Positions 1-10,080 of a DNA stretch of 64,000 nucleotides are shown here, piece by piece. The translations under genes were made by a program, and so were the position numbers. Positions within the stretch are counted from its first letter, which is position 1. Each line of letters starts with the position of its first letter. Origin of the DNA: Tupaia tana (taxonomy: Eukaryota; Chordata; Mammalia; Scandentia; Tupaiidae); contig JAKSZU010000011.1 of the NCBI GenBank assembly GCA_026018925.1, positions 4,779,985-4,843,984 of the forward strand. The letters run 5' to 3'. The notes under the pieces are model-generated. The model was not told the origin of the DNA. It ran no database searches and saw nothing but the letters and a program-made list of their open reading frames with translations.

Positions 1-622
<622 letters not shown>

Positions 623-788
623 TTCTGCACAAGAGTCTCAACTATGTCCATTTATTGGAATAGGAAAAAGTGGCTGAGAAATAGCAGCTACACTTGGAAG
701 GAAAGAATTATTGCATGACCAAAGCATGTACATATCTGATTCAGACAAGAGAAAGCAGTTCATGTGCTCTGTAAAGATGTTCTTTGGC

Positions 789-1026
789 GGGACCAGCAGT
801 TAGTGTAATGGCTGTGTCGCTGGACTCCCACGTAGTCGACCGCGGTTTGCATCCCCCCAGGGGGGATGGCCACGCCGCGATCCCTTCTCCTCCATTCTCC
901 TCTCGGGATCTTGGGCATGCACGCACACGCGCCCGGCGTGAGTTTAAGCCACTGGGTCCGGGACGCGAACCGTGGTCGACTACGTGGGAGTCCAGGGACA
1001 TAGCCATTACGCTAACTGCTGGTCCC
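789..1026. mobile_element. Fold-back SINE-L (two heads in inverted orientation)
   Basis: A plus-strand SINE-L head (789 to about 853) runs straight into a minus-strand SINE-L that ends at 1026. The two head segments are reverse complements over about 65 bp, so the copy is a long hairpin with the SINE mid-region as its loop. The plus-strand CT-rich region and poly(A) are missing. This could come from template switching during reverse transcription or from a head-on insertion with deletion. Confidence 0.85.
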
Positions 1027-1030
1027 AATA

Positions 1031-1216
1031 GTAATTCTTTTTAAAAAATTATTTATTTATCCATTCATTTAGTTTTTAAAATTTGACCAGAGTTAGACAG
1101 AGAGAGAGAGAGAGAGGGAAAGTGAGAAAGCAAGCCACCAGGTCCAGGACTTGAACCGTGGTCAGCCATGTGTGAGGGTCCAGCACCTTAACCACCATGC
1201 CACCTGCTGGTCCCAA
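1031..1216 (-). mobile_element. SINE-S copy
   Basis: AAATTTGACCAGAG, a GA-rich block, GCAAGCCACCAGGTCCAGGA, and a head complement ending CCACCTGCTGGTCCC. It directly abuts the fold-back SINE-L. Confidence 0.85.
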
Positions 1217-1246
1217 TAAAATAAGTCATTAAAAAAATAAAATAAA

Positions 1247-1480
1247 CAGGGTGCTTGGCGCTTATGGGTGCTGGACTCCCACATGGCTGACTATGGTTCA
1301 AGTCCTGGACCTGGCAGCTTGCTTTCTTGCTCTTTCTCTCTCTGTCTGTCTCTCTCATCAAATTGAAAAGTAATAATAATAAATGAATGAATAAATGAAT
1401 ACATAAATAAATACATTTAAAAAATAAAAATAAATAAAATAAAGAATAAATAAAATTAAATAATTCTTTAAAGAAAAAGA
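1247..1480 (+). mobile_element. SINE-S copy, head degraded
   Basis: GTGCTGGACTCCCACATGGC, TTCAAGTCCTGGACCTGGCA, CT-rich stretch, an expanded AATAAATA tail and AATTCTTTAAAG. Confidence 0.75.
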
Positions 1481-1483
1481 AAC

Positions 1484-1957
<474 letters not shown>

Positions 1958-1959
1958 TT

Positions 1960-2975
1960 TAAATTAATTTTTTTCAAGTTCATGTATATTTAAGAGAACT
2001 TTTGCTTTTGTAATGTTCATATCTTATTTTGGCCCTTTGCTTCTTTTAATAAGATAACTGAAGTATCAGCATGTAAAAGCCTTTCCCTGGTTTTCACTTT
2101 TATTTTGTTTTGAAAACTCCAAGAATGTATGTACTTTAATGAGCATTTTTTTCCCATCTAATATGCCATTCTCATATCACAGACTAAAGAGTGAAGTGCC
2201 TATTGTAGCTGTAATTCTTTCATCAGCTGCTTGAAAAAATCTTTTTCACGGATTTCTGGATCATTTTCAACTTACTGTTTATAGAATCGTTATCCTCCTG
2301 CTATAGTAGAATATGTCCCTCCCCCAATGATAGCATTATTTAGGACACTGGTTATTTATACCCTCTTAATGATTCTCTTATGATGAATCATACTTGAAGA
2401 TACTTGTTTGATTTTGAGAGCAGCTGTGTTTCTGATGTGTACTGAACAAACGTGTGTAATTTTCTGTGCCAGACTTTTGACTTCATTTGTAAGTACTGTA
2501 ATGTGGGACCACTGGTTAGAAACAATAATATATTAGGGTTTCTACTTAACCCTTACAAGACTGAACTCTACATCCTTTCATTAATTTTTCACTGTGTCAT
2601 GATAAATGTTTGCTAGCATCTTGTACCATGTTGGTTCAAATGTAGGTTTCTATGCTACCTTCAAGCTTATTTATTGTACCTGGCAGCATACTCTACACAT
2701 TCAGTCCTTAAGGGGTTTATTTTATGAACTGTGTGCCTGTAAAGTTTATTACCAATAAGATAGAAATGGTGCAAGTTTATACCATAATTTTGTAGAAAAA
2801 AGGAATCTACTCAGTTCCATATCTTATCCATGAAAAACCTGTAATACAGGCAATTTCAAGGAATAAAAAGGAAATGTAAATCATTATCAAAGTCTTCTGC
2901 TGGATGTACCTGATGCGTGTATTATTGTCTTTAATTTCAGAATACTTCATAAAGATAGCATTGAAAACAAAATGG
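1960..2975. repeat. About 1-kb unit duplicated at 32.1-36.5 kb
   Basis: Low-complexity, UTR-like sequence that matches 32096-36545 in the same order and orientation once younger insertions there are removed. Shared landmarks are GGATTTCTGGATCATTTTCA, GTTATCCTCCTGCTATAGT, TTAAGGGGTTTATTTT and CAGAATACTTCATAAAGATA. It carries no long open frame. It is either a segmental duplication or two copies of one retroposed transcript tail. Confidence 0.75.
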
Positions 2976-3119
2976 TCTGTTGCTTATTAGCTAAGTTTTG
3001 TTTATTGCAAAATATGTTCTAAAATAGGGAGTTGCTATAATTTTATGTGCTACAAATTCATGTCAAACAAGTTACCACTTTTCTTTTTAAATTATTTTTA
3101 AAATAGAATTGAACTTCTT

Positions 3120-3282
3120 TTGCAAATTAATTAATTAATTAATTAATTTTAATTTGACCAAAGAGGGGGGGAGGGAGGGAGAGAGAGAAACAGAAAGCAA
3201 GCTGCCAGTTCTAGTACTTGAACCTCAGCCAGCAATGTGGGAGTCCAGTTCCTTTAGCCCCCATGCCACCTACTGGTCCCTT
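3120..3282 (-). mobile_element. SINE-S copy with (TTAA)n tail
   Basis: AATTAATTAATT tail, TTTGACCAAAGAG, GAG-rich block, AAGCTGCCAG, and the end complement CCACCTACTGGTCCC. Confidence 0.75.
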
Positions 3283-3675
3283 TTGAAATTTTTAATACTT
3301 ATTTTATACATTCAATCACTATTCATCACAATTTATGAAATCAAATTTCCCAGCATGAATATACTGCACACCACTGGAGTTAAAGATACTATACACGTTA
3401 CCATCAACAGACAATCCTCCATTTCTGTGACTCTTAAATGTCTTCTCTTTTTCTTTTGATTCCCTTTCTTTCACCCTCCCCACCTTGCAACCTCCTGCCA
3501 CATTGTCTCCAGTATCCTCAATTATTTTCCATGCTTCTATATCCTCTAAACTGTCAGTTTCCACCATAGAGTGCAGACATTTGGTATGTATTAGGTGTAG
3601 ACGTACGATATCTCACTTTTGGTCTGGCTTGCTTCACTCAGCAGTAAATCTTCCATATTCATGGACTTTCTCTTT

Positions 3676-3680
3676 CTTCT

Positions 3681-3745
<65 letters not shown>

Positions 3746-3755
3746 TTTTTCTTTT
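3676..3755. repeat. (TTTC)n microsatellite
   Basis: About 16 tandem TTTC units directly before the antisense SINE poly(T). It probably grew from that SINE's tail. Confidence 0.9.
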
Positions 3756-4004
3756 GGAGAGGTTTTTGCTGTAGGGTGCTTGCGCTGGCAGAAAGAGAGA
3801 GAAACAGAGAGACAGAAAGTGAGAAATCACCCCCTAGGGGGGATGGCCACTAAATAATCCCTTCTCCTCCATTCTCCTCTTGGGATTTTGGGCACCAACA
3901 CACATACGGCCAGCGTGAGTTTAAGCCACCGGGTCTGGGACTCGAACTGTGGTCAGCAACATGGGAGTTCAGCAACATAACCATTACACCAACTGCTGGT
4001 CCCC
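3756..4004 (-). mobile_element. SINE-L copy
   Basis: GGAGAGGTTTTTGCTGTAGGG to AACTGCTGGTCCC, inserted in the L1 3' end. Confidence 0.85.
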
Positions 4005-4299
4005 ATTTACATAGACTTTCTATCATATATCAGGGTCCTGTTGTTTTTTATGGCTGAGTAGTAATGCATAGTGTATACGTGCCACACTTTTTCAATCCAT
4101 TCATCTGCTTGTGGATATTTGAGTTGAGTTGGTTCTGTGTCTTAGCAATTGTGAATAGTGCTGCAATAAACAGAGATGTGTAAGCGCTTTTCCAAAGGCA
4201 TTTAACTATCTTTTGGGTAGATACCCAGGAGTGGAATTGCTGGATCATATGATAGTTCTATTTGTAGCTCTTTGAGAATCCTCCATAAAATTACAGACT

Positions 4300-4457
4300 T
4301 TTTAAAAATTATTATTTAATTCTCTTTATTCATTCATTCATTTTAATTTCACCAGAGAGAGACACTGAAAGAGAGAGAAAGTAAGAAAGCAAGCCACCAG
4401 GTATGGGACTCGTACCGGAGTCGGCCATGTGGGAGCATCCAGTGCCTTAACCACCTT
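4300..4457 (-). mobile_element. SINE-S copy, head truncated
   Basis: Tail TTATTCATTCATTCATTTTAA, ACCAGAGAGAGACAC, GCAAGCCACCAGG, GTCGGCCATGTGGGAG and CCTTAACCACC. The last head bases are missing. Confidence 0.75.
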
Positions 4458-4645
4458 TAACAGAGAACATTGCATTCTTTTGTCTGTTAAATGTTTTTTC
4501 TCTTTTCCCTTCCCACCTGTCTTCTCTCACCCACCCACTACCATCCACTCTCCTCCCTTATAGTCTCTGATATCTACACTTATCCTCTCTACTATCATAG
4601 CTTCAGATCTTTCCATTTCTGCCAAAGAGTATGGATATCTTTTTT
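4458..4645 (-). mobile_element. L1 3' UTR fragment
   Basis: ACAGAGAACATTGCATTC, a pyrimidine-rich CACCCACCCACTACC stretch and ATCTACACTTATCC. The same layout recurs in the 3' module of the composite at 58.6 kb. Confidence 0.6.
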
Positions 4646-4916
4646 TCTTTCTTTTTTTTTTTTTTAAAGTATACTTTTTTGTATAACTGTTAATAGTTTC
4701 AAATGAGCAGAAAGTGACTACACATAAAACTATATATGAAGAACAATCTTTTATTCAGAGACAATGAAAAGTGGACTTCAAAGAAGTGAATGCAAAATAG
4801 AGTTAAAGTACGAGTATATTCTGGTGAAAAATTTTTGAAATCCATGAATAGTTTTTTCAAAGTACATATTGTATATCAACTTTTAAATACTCCTCATATT
4901 ATATCGGTTCATTTTT

Positions 4917-5088
4917 TAAAAAAAATATTTATTATTTATCATTTTTCAATTTGACCAGAGAGACACAGAGATAGAGAGAATGGAGAAAGAGAAGGAAAGT
5001 AGGAAAGCAAGCCACCAGGTCCAGGACTTAAATCAGGGTCAGCCATATGGGAGTCCAGCACCTTAACCACCATGCCACCTGCTGGTCC
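4917..5088 (-). mobile_element. SINE-S copy
   Basis: ATTTATTATTTATCATTTTTCAATTTGACCAGAG to CATGCCACCTGCTGGTCCC. Confidence 0.85.
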
Positions 5089-5292
5089 CTTATATTGGTT
5101 CATTTAAACATATGCATCTTCCTGGTGGGGGTTGGCCTCTTGGGAAGAAGGCCAGACTCAGAGATCACAACAAGACTCCTTCCCTAACTGATCATTAATG
5201 CTCCTCTGCTTTCTCAGCCCTACTTGCTTAGTGCACTGGACACCATCTACCTCGCTCTACTACCTTGAGTCTAGAATTATGAAGTAAGATTC

Positions 5293-5492
5293 TGGAGCAA
5301 GCAGATGGCACGGTGGTTAATGTACTAGACCCCTATATGGCACATGTGCATGTGTGCCCAAAACCCACAGAGAATGGAAGAGAAGGAACTGTGGCATGGT
5401 CATCCACCCTGGGGGGTGCTGTCTCACTTTCCCTCTCTCTCTCTATCACTCTCTGGTGAGCACACAAGTCCCATAGCAAAACTAAAGGGAAA
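5293..5492 (+). mobile_element. Old SINE-L-like copy
   Basis: Head GGAGCAAGCAGATGGCACGG, CATGTGCATGTGTGCCCAAA, GGAACTGTGGCATGG, CT-rich region and CCCATAGCAAAACTAAA. The body resembles SINE-L but the head is closer to SINE-S, as expected for an ancestral subfamily. Confidence 0.7.
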
Positions 5493-5527
5493 AAAAAGAG
5501 AGAGAGAGAGAGATACAATTCACAAGG

Positions 5528-5662
5528 CTCCCTGTCAACAAGTTCAAGTCCTAGACCTGATGGTTTGCTTTCTCTCTTTTCCCCTCTCTTTCTCTCTGGT
5601 AAGCACATGTGCCCTATGGCAAATTTAAAAATAGTAAAAGTAATAAATAAAATTAAATAATC
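5528..5662 (+). mobile_element. SINE fragment lacking its head
   Basis: Begins AACAAGTTCAAGTCCTAGAC at the B box, then CT-rich and CCCTATGGCAAATTTAAAAA with an AATAAAATTAAATAATC tail. Confidence 0.6.
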
Positions 5663-5914
5663 TTTTTTTTTTTTTTTTTAAGAGTGAGTGATTTTTGCTA
5701 TGGGACGAGAGAGAGAGAAAGAGAAAGTGAGAAATCACTCACCCAGGGGGGATGGCAACACTGCCATCCCTTCTCCCCCATTTTCCTCTCAGGATTTTGG
5801 GCATGTACACACTTGTTCCTGGCATTAATTTCAAGCCACTGGGTCCAGGATTCAAACCATGGTAGGCCATGTGGGACTCCACCACCTTAGTCATTATGCC
5901 ATCTTCTGGCTCCT
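5663..5914 (-). mobile_element. Diverged SINE-L copy
   Basis: Poly(T), GATTTTTGCTATGGGACGAG, AGAAATCACTCACCCAGGG and a head complement ending CCATCTTCTGGCTCC. Confidence 0.75.
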
Positions 5915-5929
5915 ATAAATAATTCTTAA

Positions 5930-6210
5930 AAAAAAAACCCTATGATTCTGAGTCTGGGGCTTTTGGTAAGTGACTGATTCTGCCTTATCATTTCCTCCCC
6001 TGGGCAGCACAAGATCTTCCTAAGCCTCTGCAGGACTTAGAAGATTCCCTGATGGCTTAGCCCTGTGGGGGCTTTGATTACAGTCCAACACCAGCTTTTT
6101 CTGGGCATCCACAGGGACTGCAATCATTTCTAGAGACACAAATAGGCCTTGGAAGCCATCCCCACTTCTCCACTTTAAGCAATGGGGTCCCCAAACTCCT
6201 GACCTCAGCA
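5930..6210. other. No gene recognised
   Basis: Moderately GC-rich single-copy sequence 5' of the LTR. No exon or repeat family was identified. Confidence 0.35.
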
Positions 6211-6214
6211 CATT

Positions 6215-6768
6215 TGAAATGGAGCAAGAACCCCTTATGTATTTTCTAGGGTTTTTGAAATATAAAGTCCATTTGCATTGTAATGGCTCAGAGTAAGGAA
6301 TAAGTCTTCAGACTTTGGTTATGATAATGACCAACATGGACCATGAGTGAGGGCCATTTGACCTAAAACTCTCACTTAAAGGAAAGGTTTTCATTTCAAT
6401 ATGTAAGATGTTTTATAGACTGGAAACTGCTGGTTGTGAGCTCAGAGACTCCAGGCTGAACGGTTCCAGACACCTAAAGAGGAATTTGATTATCTAAGGC
6501 CTCACCAATCAAGAATGTCCATGAGATGATCACGCCCTCTTGAACCAATCACTGAACTGATCATGCGCCTGGGACCCCTGCCCCTAATTTTGCCCTTAAA
6601 AACGCATGGGGGGAACATTTCGGGGAGACCGGGTCTTTTCAGCATGAGCTGCCTGCTCTCCTTGCTTTGTGCTTTGCAATAAAGCTGTACTTTCCTTCAC
6701 TACACCATGGGCCTATAGCTTGGTTTTATAGCGCTTGGGCGAGCGAACCTGATTTGAGTTCTGTAACA
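6215..6768 (+). mobile_element. Solo LTR, gammaretrovirus (ERV1)-like
   Basis: The element begins TGAAATGG and ends TGTAACA (TG...CA). It is flanked by CATT at 6211-6214 and 6769-6772, the 4-bp duplication usual for gammaretroviral integration. It has CCAAT boxes near 6505 and 6544, a TATA-like TTAAAAA near 6595, and the AATAAA polyadenylation signal at 6679-6684. No primer-binding site, gag, pol or env follows, so internal sequence was lost by LTR-LTR recombination. It is an inert old copy apart from possible promoter activity. Confidence 0.75.
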
Positions 6769-6874
6769 CATTCTGTAGAGGGAAAGACTGGTGAGGATTC
6801 TTCCCTAGTCTTTCTAAGAGGCACTAAAGTTTCTGATTTCCAAAGTGACTTAGTTGGAGTCTTAGAAGGAAGAG

Positions 6875-7117
6875 AGGGCCTGTGGTTAAAGCGGCTAGAT
6901 TCCACATAGCCAACTATGCAGTTCAAGTCCCTGACCCAGTGGCTTGGAAGATACACTGGGCACATGTACATGTGTGCCCAAAATTCACAGAGGAGAATGG
7001 AAAAGAAGGAATTGTGGCATGGGCATCCAACTTGTGGCATGCTGTCTCACTTTTCCTCTCTCTCTCTCTCTGGTGAACACGTAAGTCCCATAGCAAAACC
7101 AAATTAAATAAAAAAAG
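6875..7117 (+). mobile_element. Old SINE-L-like copy
   Basis: GCCTGTGGTTAAAGCGGC, CAGTTCAAGTCCCTGACCCA, ATGTGTGCCCAAA, GGAATTGTGGCATGG and CCCATAGCAAAACCAAATTAA. It is close to the copy at 5293. Confidence 0.7.
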
Positions 7118-7480
7118 AAAGACAGAGATACAATTCACAAGGCTCCCTGCCAACACAATTTACACATCACCAAACAGGTTCAAAGTTTAAATTTTCTTTT
7201 TTTTTTTAAGACTTCCAGTTATGATTTTGAACTTGTGTTAATTTTTTTCTAAATTAAAATTATCCAAAATATTAGGCTAAGAAAATGTTTAAGCACCATT
7301 TAATTATAGTCAGGCAAATGTACTCTATTTCTCACATATCGTATGGCAAGTAATTATGTGGATAAGAGTTCACAACCATGGAACTTACCATTGACTTGAC
7401 TGTGTCCTTCCTGAGATGTTACATGTGTTACCACTTCTTGTTTTTTATGTGCACTTTCCTTGCCTATAAGAAATATAAAA
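7118..7480. other. No gene recognised
   Basis: AT-rich sequence between SINEs. No supported feature. Confidence 0.35.
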
Positions 7481-7706
7481 GGGGACCAGCAGATGACTTA
7501 ATGGTTACATTGCTAGTTTCCCACATGGCCAACCATAGTTTCAGTAGACCCGGGGGCCTCAAACTCATGTTGTGTGTGTGTGTGTGTATGCATGCCCAAA
7601 ATCCTGAGAGGAGATTGGAGGAGAAGGGATTGTGGCATGGGTATTTCTCACTTTATGTCTATCTCTCTGGTGAGCACATGTGCCCTATAGAAAAAAAAAA
7701 AAAAAA
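7481..7706 (+). mobile_element. SINE-L copy with internal (GT)n
   Basis: GGGGACCAGCAGATGACTTAATGG, a short GT run in the variable part, CCTATAGAAAAA tail. The central GGGG/CCCC part is deleted. Confidence 0.8.
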
Positions 7707-7947
7707 CTCTAAAAAATTTATGCAAAATGATATTCTTCCATGCTTTAAAAATATCCCAAACCTTTTTCATACCTTTTGAAAGTCACACGTTCTTACTATA
7801 AAAGATGGAAGTATATCTTAGTAAGAAGACTGTTAGTTTACATTCTGTGAATACCTGCTATGGCAAAGTGCCACAGATGAGGTGGCCTTGAAAATATTAA
7901 AACAAATGAAAATGGAATTTCAGAGTTCACCAAAACTCAGTATTTGG

Positions 7948-7985
<38 letters not shown>

Positions 7986-8320
7986 GCTCATACAGCCTAA
8001 ATACAAAAAAGAATTATTTGAGGATCATTATAAAAACTCAAGGGTTACATGGAAAGATGTTCGCTACTAACATAATGATACTGGAGAATGTCTATAAAGG
8101 CCTTATTCATACTACCAAGTTAACTCTTCCTCAAAATAGCAAAAGAAATGGATTCGAGATTGCTTGTGGATAAGTACACACATAGATGAACTAGCAATAA
8201 TTTAGTCACACAGAGAATGCACTAGAAAAGGACACATATTTGAGAAGATACACAAAGTAAATTTATTTCAGGAAGGTCTCTAGTACTGAACTAGTTGAAG
8301 ATGTCTCAGAAAATGGGGTT
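7707..8320. other. Non-genic span with a microsatellite
   Basis: Single-copy AT-rich sequence containing an (AC)15 run at about 7953-7982. No exon was recognised. Confidence 0.45.
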
Positions 8321-8322
8321 TA

Positions 8323-8589
8323 GGGGCCAGCAGATAGCGTAATGGCTATGTCGCTGGACTCCCATGTAGTCGACAGCGGTTCGCGTCCCAAACCCAGTGG
8401 CTTAACACGCCAGGTGCGTGTGCGTGCGTGCCCAAGATCCCAAGAGGGGAATGGAGGAGAAGGGATTGCGGTGTGGCCATCCCCCCGGGGGATGATTTCT
8501 CGCTTTCTGCCTCTCTCTCTCTCTGTCTGTCTGGCGAGCACACGTGCCCTATAGCAAAAACCTCTCCAAAAAAAAAGAAAAGAAAGAAA
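8323..8589 (+). mobile_element. SINE-L copy
   Basis: GGGGCCAGCAGATAGCG head to CTATAGCAAAAACCTCTCC and poly(A). The duplication AGAAAATGGGGTTTA sits immediately before the head and again after the tail. Confidence 0.9.
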
Positions 8590-8632
8590 AGAAAATGGGG
8601 TTTATATATATCTCTAAAAAACATAGCAATGC

Positions 8633-8902
8633 GGGAACCAGCAGTTAGCGTAATGGCTATGTCACTGGACTCCCACGTAGTCGACTGCAGTTCGCGTCCC
8701 GGACCCGGTGGCTTAAAACTCACGCTGGGCGCATGTGCGTGCGTGCCTAAGATCCCAAGAGGAGAATGGAGGAGAAGGGATTGCGGCGTGACCATCCCCC
8801 CTGGGGGGTGATTTCTCGCTTTCTGTCTCTCTGTCTCTCTCTGTCTGTCTGGCGAGCACACGCGCCCTATAGTGAAAATCTCTCCAAAAAATAAAAAATG
8901 GT
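8633..8902 (+). mobile_element. SINE-L copy
   Basis: GGGAACCAGCAGTTAGCG head and CTCTCCAAAAAATAAAAA tail, flanked by AAAAAACATAGCAATGC on both sides. It belongs to a GGGAACC subtype that recurs in the window. Confidence 0.9.
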
Positions 8903-8919
8903 AAAAAACATAGCAATGC

Positions 8920-9245
8920 TAGGAATATTTGGGATAACTAATAAAACCTTATCTTGGTTCTGAATTACTCATTGATGCTACAGAAATATATTAGCTAAAT
9001 TCTCATAAGAGTAGAAAAGAGCTATGTCTGGTAAATCAGTATGACAGACTGCACAGAATGGACTGCAGATCTCATGCAGAATCAACTGAAAGAAAGCATT
9101 CAACTTGCTCAATATCAGCTTGTTTCAAGGCCATCCCTCACACTTCTATTTTCTCAGCATTCCCCTGGTTATTTGGACACAGTTCCCTAGTTCTGGGGTA
9201 CAGTATTAGGAACCTTCATTCTTCCATATCAAAACAATGTCCTCC
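8920..9245. other. No gene recognised
   Basis: Single-copy sequence. A 67-codon open frame here shows no recognisable family motif. Confidence 0.35.
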
Positions 9246-9522
9246 GGGAACCAGCAGTTAGCGTAATGGCTATGTCACTGGACTCCCACGTAGTCGACTG
9301 CGGTTTGCGTCCCAGACCCGGTGGCTTAAAATTCACGCCGGGCGCGTGTGCGTGCGTGCCCAAGATCCCAAGAGGAGAATGGAGGAGGAGGTATTGCGGT
9401 GTGACCATCCCCCCTGGGGGGTGATTTCTCGCTTTCTGTCTCTATGTCTCTCTCTGGTGAGCGCACGCACCCTATAGAAAAAAACCTCTCCAAAACAAAC
9501 AAACAAACAAACAAACAAAAAA
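9246..9522 (+). mobile_element. SINE-L copy
   Basis: GGGAACC subtype head; tail expanded to (CAAA)n; duplication ATGTCCTCC on both sides. Confidence 0.9.
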
Positions 9523-10080
9523 ACCATGTCCTCCAATTGCTGTGCCACTATGACTAATGCTGCCTTATCAAAAGAGCATTAATGGAAGCTGGCAGGGTAT
9601 CAAGATTCCTGGTAAGGGTTTAAAAGATAATGAAAAAAAAAATCTCACTTTAACCAGAGACAGACATGCAAGTTATATACTGGACTCCAGTTAGCAACAG
9701 TATTGACTGCTACAACATGAAAAGTTAAAAGGGTTTCTCACCATCTGAGAGGTCTGACTAAGATTTTAGGGGGGAAATGTGCAAAGTGCTACATAATCTC
9801 CTCTCTGTGCCTTTGGGATAACGAGATCATGATGAATGTTCAAATTTCATACATTTACAGAAAATATACAGGAGACAGGATTTTCTAGGTTTGAACGAAA
9901 ATTATTTTCACTAATCCCCAGCAAAACCTTTCTACCTTTTCAAAGCAAGAAATAGATTAGTTTTGAGGATCAATTTTTTCCCCACATTGTATTGCTTCAC
10001 AAAATATATTAAACTAAAATTATAAACAAAGCTAGAATCTAATTACAAGTACACTGCAATTTTCTTCTGAAACGTTTTAA
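9523..10080. other. No gene recognised
   Basis: AT-rich single-copy sequence with no exon, repeat or structural feature that I can support. Confidence 0.35.

Larger units (their letters stand above)
3283..4300 (-). mobile_element. L1 3' end fragment, interrupted by a SINE
   Basis: Reverse-orientation L1 3' UTR (CCCAGCATGAATATACTGCAC, then ATCAACAGACAA) continues after the SINE insertion into the region TGGCTGAGTAGTAATGCATAG...TTTTTCAATCCATTCATCTG. That region is typical of the end of L1 ORF2 read antisense. It is a decayed fragment with no coding capacity. Confidence 0.8.

Noticed and set aside
8320-8916. Recurring 'protein' containing MAMSLDSHVVDRG seen at many sites
   Set aside because: It is the translation of SINE-L and appears wherever a copy lies. 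Not a gene family.
9058-9261. 67-codon frame as a small gene
   Set aside because: No homology, splice context or Kozak support.
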